Positions 1 to 8,623 of a stretch of DNA of 64,000 nt are shown here, in pieces. A program made the position numbers and the translations under genes. Positions within the stretch are counted from its first letter, which is position 1. Each line of letters begins with the position of its first letter. The notes beneath the pieces are model-generated. The model was not told where the DNA came from and made no database searches. It was given only the letters and a program-made list of their open reading frames with translations. This DNA comes from Staphylococcus auricularis. GTDB taxonomy: Bacteria > Bacillota > Bacilli > Staphylococcales > Staphylococcaceae. Location of the stretch: positions 186,001 through 250,000 of the forward strand of contig NZ_LLER01000010.1 of NCBI RefSeq assembly GCF_001500315.1, given 5' to 3'.

Positions 1-1
1 T

Positions 2-1105
2 TTAGTGAAATGGAGACGGATATTTCATCAATATCCAGAATTGTCCGAACATGAATTTGAAACCACGAAGCGCATTAAAGAAATTCTCGAATTATATGAT
101 ATACACATATTAGATTTACCTCTCAAGACGGGTCTCGTAGCTGAAATAGGGCGAGGCGATGAGTTTGTAGCAGTGTGTTCAGATATTGATGCACTACCCA
201 TTCGTGAGCAAGTGACACACGCGTTCACCTCCCAACAGGACGGTGTCATGCACGCATGTGGACATGATATTCACATGGCAAGCATTCTTGGTACAGCGAT
301 TAAATTGAAACAAATCGAAGACCAATTACCTGGGCGTGTACGCTTTATTTTTCAACCTGCTGAAGAATTAGGTTATGGCGCAAGCTATATTACTGAAACA
401 GGTGCTGTTGACGGTGCGAAAGCAGTCGTCGGCTTTCATAATTTACCTTCATTGAATGTAGGAGAATTTGCGATTAAATCAGGACCGATAACTGCAGCAG
501 TCGATCGATTTGAATTTAACATTAGAGGAAAAGGTGCTCATGCTGCAAAACCAGAACAAGGAAATGATCCAGTCATTGTATTAGGGCAATTGATCACAAG
601 CATACAATCTATCGTGAGTCGAAATATCTCTGCCTTTGATTCAGCAGTCGTGACGATTGGTGAAGCACGTTCAGGGAATACATGGAATGTCATCGCGGAT
701 GAAGGTTACGTGCAAGGAACGGTTCGTAGCTTTGATGAAACGATACGTCAACGTGTTGAAACACGATTACAACAGATCGCAGATGGATTATCTGCTACAT
801 TTGATGTTGAAATTGAGTTGAATTATGAACGTTTGCCTGGTGCAGTGAAGAATGATGAAGCATTAACTGAAGAAGCAATCAAAGCAGCAAAACAAGTGGG
901 ATATAAAGTGACGGAGTTAGATCAAACGCTCACGATTGGCGAAGACTTTTCGGGTTATTCTGACTTGTATCCAAGTGTCTTTGCACTGATAGGTTCACAA
1001 AGTACGCATGATTTACATCATCCAAGGTTCGATCCAGATGAACAAATTTTAGACAAAGTACCAGATTATTTTGTCACATTGGTTCAACAGCTATTAGCAA
1101 AATAA
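2..1105 (+). CDS. M20-family amidohydrolase (HipO/AmaA-like), 5' end cut by the window
   Basis: A metal-dependent cytosolic hydrolase that should remove an acyl group from an N-acyl amino acid or similar amide. The M20D metal ligands are visible: CGHDIH near residue 85, the PAEE pair near 118, VGFHN near 142, and HDLHHP close to the C-terminus. The reading frame stays open to base 2 (a Leu codon precedes the GTG at 5), and family members usually have 10-25 more residues before the WRRxFHQxPELS motif. The true start therefore lies upstream of the window. Substrate cannot be told from sequence; N-acetyl amino acids are the usual guess. The family is certain, the specificity unknown. Confidence 0.9.
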   Translation, partial: LVKWRRIFHQYPELSEHEFETTKRIKEILELYDIHILDLPLKTGLVAEIGRGDEFVAVCSDIDALPIREQVTHAFTSQQDGVMHACGHDIHMASILGTAIKLKQIEDQLPGRVRFIFQPAEELGYGASYITETGAVDGAKAVVGFHNLPSLNVGEFAIKSGPITAAVDRFEFNIRGKGAHAAKPEQGNDPVIVLGQLITSIQSIVSRNISAFDSAVVTIGEARSGNTWNVIADEGYVQGTVRSFDETIRQRVETRLQQIADGLSATFDVEIELNYERLPGAVKNDEALTEEAIKAAKQVGYKVTELDQTLTIGEDFSGYSDLYPSVFALIGSQSTHDLHHPRFDPDEQILDKVPDYFVTLVQQLLAK

Positions 1106-1183
1106 ATTTTTCATCCTATGTATATGACCACAGTATTATTGGGTATGTCTAAACTATAAACAGTTTAAATAGGAGTGATCAAT

Positions 1184-2065
1184 ATGGGTAATCAAGATCC
1201 AAGAACAAAATATTCAAGTGAAGATATTCCTGAACAAGAACAACCGGTACCTGGATTACAAAGTAAATTAGATCCTCAACCTGATTGTGGTGAGACTTCA
1301 TATAAAGGCAATGGACGTTTAACAGATTATAAAATGCTCGTAACAGGTGGCGATTCAGCTATCGGTCGTGCTGCAGCGATTGGTTATGCGAAAGAAGGCG
1401 CAGATGTTGCGATTAACTATTTACCTGCAGAACAAGAAGACGCAGAAGATGTGAAAAAAGTGATTGAAGCTGCGGGTCGAAAAGCAGTGCTCATCCCTGG
1501 TGATTTACGCGATGAACAATTCAATTACGACTTAGTAGAACAAGCGTACAATGAACTTGGTGGTTTAGATAACGTCACTATGGTTGCAGGACATCAACAA
1601 TATCACGATGATATTCATGGTTTTGATACAGATTCATTTAAAGAAACATTCGAAACAAATGTTTATCCTATCTTCTGGACTGTTCAAAAAGCATTAGAAT
1701 ATCTACAACCGGGCGCAACAATTACAACAACTTCATCTGTACAAGGTTTCTTACCTAAACCATTACTTCATGACTATGCAGCTTCAAAAGCAGCCATTGT
1801 TTCACTTACTAAAAGTTTAGCAACAGAATTAAGTGAAAAAGGTATTCGCGTGAACTGCATCGCCCCAGGTCCATTCTGGTCACCACTACAAATTTCTGGT
1901 GGACAACCAACAAGTAAAATTCCTAAATTCGGTCAAAACTCACAAATCGGCCGTCCAGGTCAGCCAGTAGAATTAATTGGTGCTTATGTGCACTTAGCAA
2001 GTGAAGAATCTAGCTTCACAACAGGCCAAGTATACGGTGTAACAGGTGGTTCACAAATCAACTAA
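1184..2065 (+). CDS. short-chain dehydrogenase/reductase, general-stress type (YdaD/Gsp39-like)
   Basis: NAD(P)-dependent oxidoreductase of the classical SDR fold with a ~45-residue N-terminal extension (SKLDPQPDCGETSYKGNGRL) typical of the YdaD/YhdF stress-protein subgroup. Visible motifs are TGGDSAIGRA (cofactor loop), the catalytic Ser in TTTSSVQG, and YAASK (Tyr/Lys pair). Length (293 aa) is normal. I chose ATG 1184 because AGGAG (1171-1175) sits 8 nt upstream; the GTG at 1175 overlaps that ribosome site. A GGGTAT (1141-1146) resembles a SigB -10, but no good -35 accompanies it. Natural substrate unknown. A strong hairpin follows the gene. Confidence 0.9.
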   Translation: MGNQDPRTKYSSEDIPEQEQPVPGLQSKLDPQPDCGETSYKGNGRLTDYKMLVTGGDSAIGRAAAIGYAKEGADVAINYLPAEQEDAEDVKKVIEAAGRKAVLIPGDLRDEQFNYDLVEQAYNELGGLDNVTMVAGHQQYHDDIHGFDTDSFKETFETNVYPIFWTVQKALEYLQPGATITTTSSVQGFLPKPLLHDYAASKAAIVSLTKSLATELSEKGIRVNCIAPGPFWSPLQISGGQPTSKIPKFGQNSQIGRPGQPVELIGAYVHLASEESSFTTGQVYGVTGGSQIN

Positions 2066-2107
2066 GTGTTAGTGAACATCTAATAAAAGTGATTTGAATA
2101 GATCAGC

Positions 2108-2136
2108 TGCATCTCTGTATAGAGGTGCATTTTTTT
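2108..2136 (+). terminator. Rho-independent terminator after the SDR gene
   Basis: A TGCATCTC / GAGGTGCA stem with a short TGTATA loop is followed by seven T residues, 40 nt after the stop codon. Confidence 0.85.
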
Positions 2137-2263
2137 AATGTTTAAATTTCTTAAATTGTTATGTTCATTTTTTAATTAAAAAATTAATTATTATAAAGCT
2201 AAAGAGGAAAGCATGGTATAATATAAGGAAAATAAAGCTGCATGAAAGCGAGGAGTTATGTTT

Positions 2264-2850
2264 GTGAAGCACAAAAATCATAAAATAATACTGTTTATTA
2301 TATTGATTGCTGTTATTTTAATCATGTCTGTGGTAAGACCTCTTTGGATACAAATAGTGTTAAATATAACGCTTTGGTTAGTCTATAGTGCAATAGAATT
2401 CAGTGATTTACGTCAGCAAATTAAATCGAATGATATAAAATTGTCTCCTCTATTATCCGTAATTATTTTTGGAACGAGTCGTTTAATCGGTGGCGTGGCT
2501 ATTGTGATGTTAACGATGACTGCAAGTATCGACTCTGGTTATCAAGATACGTGGGTTCCTTGGATAGGTTTTTTATGTATGTTCATCTTTCTACTCATAA
2601 ATACTTATTTTGTAAGTAAGAACACTGATAACGAAATAGCTTCAGAGCAACGTTCAATATCTAAAAAACGCATAACTCAATTTATATCATAGCCCTTGTT
2701 GTACTTATTCCATCCGTGATTCTTACTCTAACAGGTGTAACAATATCAAGTCATTTTCTTTTAGTAAGTGGGATCGCCTTACTTATAATAGAGGTGATTG
2801 GTTTTATCATCCTTGAACGTTATTTTGTAGTGGTAAAAGATAATGAATAG
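2264..2850 (+). pseudogene. small multi-pass membrane protein, apparently frameshifted
   Basis: The first segment (to the TAG at 2690-2692) encodes ~142 aa with about four hydrophobic helices: IILFIILIAVILIMSVV, then WIQIVLNITLWLVYSAI, then two more. Immediately after the stop, another frame is open to 2850 and encodes two further helices ending in VVVKDNE. One extra A in the A6 run at 2663-2668 would join both parts into one ~195-aa protein. The GTG at 2264 is the likely start, because AGGAG at 2251-2255 is only 2 nt from the ATG at 2258 but 8 nt from the GTG. Function unknown. It may be a true lesion, a phase-variable tract or a sequencing error. Confidence 0.55.
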
Positions 2851-2901
2851 TCATTGACCCATAATGAAATATGTTGTAACGTTATTACAAACAATTTTAT
2901 A

Positions 2902-2999
2902 ACTTATCAAGAGAAGTGGAGGGACTGGCCCAATGAAACTTCGGCAACATGGTTAAGCGTGTGCCAATTCCAGAAGCATGTCAGTGCTTGAAGATAAGA
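2902..2999 (+). ncRNA. SAM-I riboswitch (S-box leader)
   Basis: It carries the S-box signature: CTTATC ... GATAAG as P1 (2903-2908 with 2993-2998), the GGAGGGACTGGCCC core, ATGAAACTTCGGCAAC, and GTGCCAATTCC. This class binds S-adenosylmethionine and turns off methionine and sulfur genes by favouring termination. A terminator follows at 3016-3060, and the next gene is an NhaC-family transporter, a known class of S-box target. Confidence 0.96.
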
Positions 3000-3015
3000 A
3001 TGAAGCGGAATAGTT

Positions 3016-3060
3016 AACTCTTTTCTTCAGTTATCGATGACGAAGAAAAGAGTTTTTTAA
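3016..3060 (+). terminator. riboswitch expression-platform terminator
   Basis: AACTCTTTTCTTC pairs with GAAGAAAAGAGTT around an ~13-nt loop and runs into TTTTTT. It sits between the SAM-I aptamer and the transporter gene, so it should form when SAM is bound. Confidence 0.92.
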
Positions 3061-3085
3061 TTTATATAGGAAAGTTGGCGAAACT

Positions 3086-4381
3086 ATGGAGGAGACAAAG
3101 AAAAGTAATGCATGGGCGCTATTTCCCTTACTCGCTTTTGTGTTGCTGTTTTTAGGTATTGGGATCGTCACAGGCGATTTCTCGACTATGCCGTTAAATG
3201 TAGCGATTACCATTGCCGTCATTATCGGCTTATTACTTAATCGAAAAGAAAAATTTGTACATAAGGTTGAGGTGTTTACGCGTGGTGCAGGTGAATCGAA
3301 CATCATATTAATGGTGTTGATCTTCTTACTCGCCGGAGCATTTTCACAAACGACAGAAGACATGGGTGGCGTGACTTCGACAGTTAATTTAGGTCTATCA
3401 CTCATTCCACAGAATTTACTTATCGTCGGTCTCTTTGTCATTTGTATGTTTGTGTCTATCTCTATGGGTACATCTGTCGGAACGGTCGCAGCGATTGCAC
3501 CGGTAGGCTTTGGACTTAGTGAAGCGACTGATGTTTCTGCTGCCATTACGATGGCAACTGTTGTTGGTGGTTCCATGTTCGGTGATAATCTCTCTATGAT
3601 ATCTGATACGACCATCGCTGCAGTACGGACACAAAAAACGAAAATGAGTGATAAATTTAAAGTCAACTTTCGTATTGTTTTACCAGGGGCGCTCATCTCT
3701 ATTATCGTCATTTGGCTGTTGACTCATAGTGCCCACGTCGATCATACGAAGAGCTATGATTTTAACTTTATTAAAGTTATTCCGTATCTCTTTGTGCTCA
3801 TCTTAGCTATCGTCGGAATTAACGTCATTATCGTACTTTTAGGTGGAACATTATTATCAGGAATCATCGGTTTAATCGATGGTTCATTTAACTGGAAAGA
3901 ACTGTTGCAATCTATATCAGAAGGAATCATCGGCATGGAAGACATTGCCATTATAGCCATCCTCATCGGTGGTTTAGTTTCACTGATTCAACATAATGGC
4001 GGAATCAATTGGCTGCTTAATTTTGTACGGAGTAAAGTGAAATCCAAACGCGGGGCAGAGTTCGGTATTGCGAGCTTAGTCAGTGTGGCAGATATTTCAA
4101 CAGCGAATAATACGATTTCTATCTTGATGTCAGGTCCATTAGCGAAGGATATCTCAGATGAGTATAAGATTGACCCAAGAAAATCAGCCAGTTTACTCGA
4201 TATCTTTGGTGGCTGTTTCCAAGGTTTATTACCTTATAGTCCACAACTGATTGCGGCAGCTGGCGTCGCAAGCATTTCTCCATTTGAACTCGTACCTTAT
4301 AGTATTTATCCGATCGTTCTTGGTCTATCTGGTATCGTTGCGATTCTGTTCGGTTTACCGCGTTTAAAACCACGTAAATAA
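3086..4381 (+). CDS. NhaC-family transporter under SAM-I control (probable methionine transporter, MetT-like)
   Basis: Polytopic membrane protein (431 aa, about 11-12 helices) of the NhaC/IT superfamily, generally annotated as a Na+/H+ antiporter. Family landmarks are GTSVGTVAAIAPVG, GGSMFGDNLSMISDTTIAA and GGCFQGLLPYSPQ. A SAM-I riboswitch plus terminator lie directly upstream. Comparative genomics has assigned S-box-controlled members of this family to methionine uptake (MetT), which fits better than sodium export. Start ATG 3086 has AGGAAAG 11 nt upstream. It differs clearly from the second NhaC protein at 30.6 kb, which has no riboswitch. Role inferred from regulation; transport fold certain. 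Confidence 0.88.
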   Translation: MEETKKSNAWALFPLLAFVLLFLGIGIVTGDFSTMPLNVAITIAVIIGLLLNRKEKFVHKVEVFTRGAGESNIILMVLIFLLAGAFSQTTEDMGGVTSTVNLGLSLIPQNLLIVGLFVICMFVSISMGTSVGTVAAIAPVGFGLSEATDVSAAITMATVVGGSMFGDNLSMISDTTIAAVRTQKTKMSDKFKVNFRIVLPGALISIIVIWLLTHSAHVDHTKSYDFNFIKVIPYLFVLILAIVGINVIIVLLGGTLLSGIIGLIDGSFNWKELLQSISEGIIGMEDIAIIAILIGGLVSLIQHNGGINWLLNFVRSKVKSKRGAEFGIASLVSVADISTANNTISILMSGPLAKDISDEYKIDPRKSASLLDIFGGCFQGLLPYSPQLIAAAGVASISPFELVPYSIYPIVLGLSGIVAILFGLPRLKPRK

Positions 4382-4536
4382 GTGTTAGTCTTTAAAAACA
4401 AAGCGAGCCAACTTTTTGTCATAGTCGGATCGTATGCCTATGTTCACTTTATCTACTTGTTAAAAGTAAATACTTATAGTTTAGCAACAGCTTATAATGC
4501 GTTAAAATAGAACTAATATGAAAGTAGGTGACATAC

Positions 4537-5052
4537 GTGGCAAAATATAATATAGAAGACGAAAATATCGAAATTAATTTAGAACGCCTGTTCAAACAAC
4601 CATCCGAAGACGTATATCGTGCATGGACAGAAGAAGCGTTTTTAAAACAATGGTTCATGACAACAGAAAGAACCAATCAATCGATCAAATTAGATATCGA
4701 CGATAATGGATCGTATGAAATTGTCGATCAAATTAACGGTAAACGCAATCTCGTTAAAGGTCAATTTTTAACATTATCACCATTTGAATATATAGAAATG
4801 ACTGTAGGCATGCCTGAAATTAGTGATGATGAAGATAAAATTGAAGTGGAAATTTTTGAAAGAGAACCTGGCGTAACGCAAATGAATGTCACATATATCG
4901 CGTTATTACCAAAAGAACGCCGCCTATCAACATTAGAATATAAACAGAAGAAAAAAGAATATCATGATTCCACGAAACACGGATTTGAAATCATGTTTGA
5001 TCGCATGCAACAAGCGTTGATCGACGAAGAACAAGAGGACGATTTCTCTTAA
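4537..5052 (+). CDS. SRPBCC/AHSA1-domain protein
   Basis: A cytosolic protein of ~171 aa whose N-terminal ~140 residues match the START-like AHSA1 fold: the RLFKQPSEDVYRAWTEEAFLKQWF opening, a central GSYEIVDQINGK strand pair, and a C-terminal helix HGFEIMFDRMQQAL. Such domains form a hydrophobic pocket, but the ligand is usually unknown. The GTG at 4537 is preferred, since AGGTGA lies 6 nt upstream; the GTG at 4528 is inside that ribosome site. The acidic tail (DEEQEDDFS) is unremarkable. It stands alone and ends at a bidirectional terminator shared with glvR. Confidence 0.8.
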   Translation: MAKYNIEDENIEINLERLFKQPSEDVYRAWTEEAFLKQWFMTTERTNQSIKLDIDDNGSYEIVDQINGKRNLVKGQFLTLSPFEYIEMTVGMPEISDDEDKIEVEIFEREPGVTQMNVTYIALLPKERRLSTLEYKQKKKEYHDSTKHGFEIMFDRMQQALIDEEQEDDFS

Positions 5053-5079
5053 GCTTGGTTAATGTGATTCTATATACTT

Positions 5080-5135
5080 AAAGCCTTATCATTACGGACT
5101 GCCGCTCTATTGGCGTTCGAATGGTAAGGCTTTTT
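5080..5135. terminator. bidirectional terminator between convergent genes
   Basis: AAAGCCTTATCATT pairs with AATGGTAAGGCTTT across an ~28-nt loop, with T-runs on both strands. It separates the AHSA1 gene from glvR. Confidence 0.85.
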
Positions 5136-5895
5136 ATTGTAGTTCTCCATTTTCAATGCGTCGATTATAATGACGCAATACGGTTTCAAAGAAGATGTGG
5201 TAATTGATAAAACTAGAATAGTCCGTTCCATCATTTAAATAGAATGTATTACTAGAGACGTAAATATTATAGTCTGCTTTTTGCGCGAGCGTATTGTCTT
5301 TCAAAGTTGTGATCGACATAAAGTATTTTTGGCGTAATTGGAGCAAGTTTGTTATTTCAGGGAGTTGTGGTGATTCCCCTGAAAGAGAAATAACGAAAAA
5401 TAAATCCTGGTCTGTCGCTTTATTTAAAACCATTTTAAGTTCGTGTACGTCATGTAGCACGATGATGTTTTTATGCATCGTTAACAAGATCCGTTGCGCT
5501 TCTTCTGCGACATTCATCTGTGCTAAGCCTGTTCCATAGAGATAAACCGTTTCAGCTTCGTGTATTTTATCTGTCACGAGATCATAGTCTACGCGATCTA
5601 AATAGTTAAATGTATTTTCAATTTCTTGTTTAAAACTTTCTATTAAATCTGTGGACTGTTCATGCTGATGCGCACTTTCAAATTTGAGGTACGATTTAAA
5701 GTCGCTGAAACCATCAAATCCCAGTTTACGTGTAAAGCGATGAATGGATGCATTTGACGTGTGGGTCTGTCTAGCTAATTCTTGAATCTTCATCGATTTA
5801 CAAGCTTCAAGATGCGTATTGATAAAATGAGCGATATGTAAGTCATTTTCATTTAACGCATTAAAATGTGTGTTTACACGTTGATCTAGTATCAT
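5134..5895 (-). CDS. glvR: RpiR/MurR-family regulator of the adjacent alpha-glucoside PTS
   Basis: A 253-aa regulator with an N-terminal HTH_6 domain (ELARQTHTSNASIHRFTRKLGFDGFSDFKSYL, roughly residues 40-75) and a C-terminal SIS sugar-phosphate-binding domain (VYLYGTGLAQMN, FFVISLSGESPQL). It is divergent from the EIICB gene. Between them are an 18-bp perfect palindrome (5916-5933), probably its operator, and a cre box. Family knowledge suggests repression relieved by a sugar phosphate; which one is not visible. The ribosome site GAGGAGG lies 9 nt before ATG 5895. The symbol is given by analogy with staphylococcal glvR. Confidence 0.82.
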   Translation of the reverse strand: MILDQRVNTHFNALNENDLHIAHFINTHLEACKSMKIQELARQTHTSNASIHRFTRKLGFDGFSDFKSYLKFESAHQHEQSTDLIESFKQEIENTFNYLDRVDYDLVTDKIHEAETVYLYGTGLAQMNVAEEAQRILLTMHKNIIVLHDVHELKMVLNKATDQDLFFVISLSGESPQLPEITNLLQLRQKYFMSITTLKDNTLAQKADYNIYVSSNTFYLNDGTDYSSFINYHIFFETVLRHYNRRIENGELQ

Positions 5896-5915
5896 GGTGC
5901 CACCTCCTCAGTGTT

Positions 5916-5933
5916 GTTGAAAATATTTTCAAC
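5916..5933. promoter_or_regulatory. perfect palindromic operator candidate (GlvR)
   Basis: GTTGAAAATATTTTCAAC is a perfect 18-bp palindrome 20 bp upstream of glvR and within the glvR-glvC intergenic region. A further half-site (TTGAAAAT) follows at 5936. RpiR-type regulators bind such inverted repeats, and the location fits autorepression plus control of glvC. Confidence 0.7.
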
Positions 5934-5994
5934 ATTTGAAAATATAATCTAATTATACAAAAGGTTTCTGAATGGCGTCAAACAGTTGTAGTAA

Positions 5995-6008
5995 TGTAAA
6001 CGCTTACG
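5995..6008 (+). promoter_or_regulatory. cre box (CcpA site) upstream of glvC
   Basis: TGTAAACGCTTACG matches the cre consensus TGWAANCGNTNWCA at all but the last position. It lies ~110 bp upstream of the PTS start and indicates carbon-catabolite repression. Confidence 0.72.
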
Positions 6009-6119
6009 GTAGCATGATAGTTAAATGATGCGTTGTCAATGACACACTGTCATCTTGTTTTACCGAAGAGGATGGCATTGTGGTTAAAGAGGGAAGACGC
6101 TGAGGAGGAGAAAACGGAA

Positions 6120-7727
6120 ATGAATGCGATTAAACGATTTGGGAGTGCAATGATTGTTCCCGTACTCATGTTTGCATTTTTTGGGATTGTATTAGGGTTT
6201 GCGACTTTATTTAAGAACCCATCAATCATGGGCAGCATTGCGAATGAAGGCACAACATGGTTCAAAGTATGGTCAGTCATAGAGAGTGGTGGCTGGACCA
6301 TCTTCACACGTATGGAAGTAGTGTTTGCGGTTGGATTGCCTCTATCTTTAGCTAAAAAAGCACCAGGACATGCTGCATTAGCTGCTTTAATGGGCTACCT
6401 CATGTTCAACACGTTTGTAAATGCGATTTTGACACAATGGCCACACACATTTGGGGCGAACCTCGAAAAAGGGGTAGAAAACGTCACAGGTCTAAAAGCT
6501 ATTGCGGGTATCGAAACATTAGATACGAATATTCTCGGAGCAATTATTATATCTGGTATTGTGACGTGGATACATAATCGATTTTACAGTAAGAAGTTAC
6601 CTGAAATGCTAGGCGTATTTTCAGGCCTTACATTCGTCGTGACGATCTCATTCTTTGTGATGTTAGTATTAGCGGTCATCACTTGTATGATTTGGCCGAC
6701 GATTCAAAATGGGATTTCATCTTTACAAGGCTTTATCATCGGTTCAGGTTATGTCGGCGTGTGGTTATACCACTTCTTAGAACGTGTATTGATCCCGACA
6801 GGCTTACATCACTTTATTTATGCACCGATCGAGGTTGGCCCTGTCATTGTGAACCATGGCCTAAAAGCAGAGTGGTTTAAGCATATTAACGAATTCGCAA
6901 GTAGCGCGAAAGCGTTAAAAGAACAATTCCCTTATGGCTTCATGTTACAAGGTAACGGGAAAGTATTTGGTGCAATAGGGATCGCATTAGCGATGTATGC
7001 GACGACACCAAGTGAAAATAAAAAGAAAATTGCAGCACTTTTGATACCTGCGACGTTAACAGCTGTCGTCGTTGGGATCACGGAACCATTAGAATTTACG
7101 TTCCTATTTATCGCACCTTACCTATTTGTTATTCATGCTTTACTTGCAGCGACAATGGATACCTTGATGTACGGTTTTGGACTCGTGGGTAACTTTGGGG
7201 GTGGACTGTTAGACTTCATCGCTACGAACTGGATTCCGCTCGGTCAAAATCACTGGCTCACATACGTGATTCAAGTTGGTATTGGTTTAGCGTTCACAGT
7301 CATTTACTTCTTCTTATTTAGATTTTTAATTGTGAAGTTTGATATTCCACTGCCTGGTCGTAAAAAAGATACCGAAGACGTTAAATTATTTAATAAAAAT
7401 GACTATAAAACGAAAAAAGGACAACAAGATCAAGATAAAAATGCTCAAGCAACGACTGGCAATGAGTACGAAGATAAAGCGCAATATTATTTAGCGGGTT
7501 TAGGCGGTAAAGATAATATCGTCGACGTGACGAACTGTACGACACGTTTACGTTTAACCGTGAACGATATCGATCAAGTTGAAGAGAGTGATTATTTCAC
7601 GAGAGATCAAATGGCACACGGACTTGTTAAAAGCGGTAAAAATGTACAAGTCGTTGTGGGTATGAGTGTACCTCAGGTAAGAGAAGCATTTGAAGCGCTC
7701 GTGAATGAGGAAGAAGATAAAGAGTAA
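6120..7727 (+). CDS. glvC: PTS EIICB, alpha-glucoside (maltose/GlvC-MalX type)
   Basis: Membrane permease that imports and phosphorylates an alpha-glucoside. The EIIC domain fills about residues 1-410 with ~10 helices and the signature GITEPLEFTFLF. A charged linker leads to a C-terminal EIIB domain with the phospho-acceptor Cys473 in the VTNCTTRLRL motif. No EIIA domain is present, so a shared EIIA(Glc) must donate phosphate. I set the start at ATG 6120: family proteins begin with a motif like xKIxRFGSAM, and GAGGAGGAG lies 10-11 nt upstream; the frame is open further up to 6033. No 6-phospho-alpha-glucosidase gene is adjacent. The divergent neighbour is its regulator. Confidence 0.87.
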   Translation: MNAIKRFGSAMIVPVLMFAFFGIVLGFATLFKNPSIMGSIANEGTTWFKVWSVIESGGWTIFTRMEVVFAVGLPLSLAKKAPGHAALAALMGYLMFNTFVNAILTQWPHTFGANLEKGVENVTGLKAIAGIETLDTNILGAIIISGIVTWIHNRFYSKKLPEMLGVFSGLTFVVTISFFVMLVLAVITCMIWPTIQNGISSLQGFIIGSGYVGVWLYHFLERVLIPTGLHHFIYAPIEVGPVIVNHGLKAEWFKHINEFASSAKALKEQFPYGFMLQGNGKVFGAIGIALAMYATTPSENKKKIAALLIPATLTAVVVGITEPLEFTFLFIAPYLFVIHALLAATMDTLMYGFGLVGNFGGGLLDFIATNWIPLGQNHWLTYVIQVGIGLAFTVIYFFLFRFLIVKFDIPLPGRKKDTEDVKLFNKNDYKTKKGQQDQDKNAQATTGNEYEDKAQYYLAGLGGKDNIVDVTNCTTRLRLTVNDIDQVEESDYFTRDQMAHGLVKSGKNVQVVVGMSVPQVREAFEALVNEEEDKE

Positions 7728-7750
7728 CTGTTGTTTAAAATACACGATAT

Positions 7751-7786
7751 AAAAAGCTGAGACATGAAGTTGTCTCAGCTTTTATT
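7751..7786 (+). terminator. terminator after glvC
   Basis: AAAAGCTGAGACA pairs with TGTCTCAGCTTTT, 24 nt after the stop codon. It shares the GCTGRGACA / TGTCTCAGC stem seen at several other terminators in the window. Confidence 0.88.
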
Positions 7787-7841
7787 AATTGCATATATGG
7801 ATTAATCGATAGCCCAACTTGACGCAAAGGCAACCTCATTT

Positions 7842-8372
7842 CTATGAAATATGCGCTTTACTCAATACACTGCAGCAATGATAAGCAGCTAAAATATCGA
7901 TATGATGTGTAGCAAGGCAGCGAATTAAAGTCGCAAAAGTAGATGGCGTACAAGTGACATCCATTCTATTTTTGTGGAATATGTAGTTGAGCTCTTCTCG
8001 ATGCTCGATCATATTTACGATATCGATGATTTTATCTTTGATAAATAAATCATTGAGTCCGTCAATACGTATAGAAAAATGTTTAGAAGATTGACTTAAC
8101 TGTTCTGGATCAATGATGGTATTGTTACGTGTAGTATCAAGAATTTGGTAAATTGTATAGTTATGGAAGCTTAAAAAGCTAATGATATAAGGTAATTCTC
8201 GCTTAGGAATGGTAATCTCCAACACATAGATGTTATTTATATTTCGTATGGCTGCTTGAACCGGATCACAAAATTCAATCTGTTTACATAATTTGGATAG
8301 GCGTTTACGTGTCGCACGTTTATTTAAATGAGCCATGTTTAACTGATATGTCTCTGTTTTATCTATAAACAT
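7842..8372 (-). CDS. protein of unknown function (176 aa)
   Basis: I do not recognise this family. The gene has a clean GGAGGT ribosome site 6 nt before ATG 8372, so it looks real. The product is soluble, with no signal peptide or membrane helix, and a basic N-terminus (NKRATRKRLSKLCKQ). Two stretches (VLEITIPKRELPYIISFLSFHNYTI, around 50-75, and MDVTCTPSTFATLIRCLATHHIDI near the end) look like repeated beta-alpha-beta units. ACT- or CBS-like small-molecule-binding halves are one speculative reading. It is transcribed alone, between glvC and the BASS transporter. Confidence 0.6.
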   Translation of the reverse strand: MFIDKTETYQLNMAHLNKRATRKRLSKLCKQIEFCDPVQAAIRNINNIYVLEITIPKRELPYIISFLSFHNYTIYQILDTTRNNTIIDPEQLSQSSKHFSIRIDGLNDLFIKDKIIDIVNMIEHREELNYIFHKNRMDVTCTPSTFATLIRCLATHHIDILAAYHCCSVLSKAHIS

Positions 8373-8623
8373 CTTATACCTCCTAAGTCTAAAAAATGGA
8401 ACACGTGTGGATTTTCGTATGTGACTTGCATGATATTTTTACACGTTTTAAGTTCAATTAAATTGTACCATGCTTTCACCGACATTTCACTAGGTCTATG
8501 GAATGAAGTTGAAAAAATATTGAATCAATCAAAAGAAAAATGTGAATTATTTGAATAGTGTTATTGTTTATATACTATAAATATGCTAGCTTATTATTAA
8601 TATCAATTGAAAGGAGTGACATG

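Noticed and set aside
1118..1146. SigB promoter before the SDR gene
   Set aside because: GGGTAT is a good -10, but no GTTT-type -35 lies 12-15 nt upstream.
3031..3711. 226-aa frame antisense to the SAM-controlled transporter
   Set aside because: No ribosome site; it mirrors the codon pattern of the plus-strand membrane protein and overlaps the riboswitch terminator.
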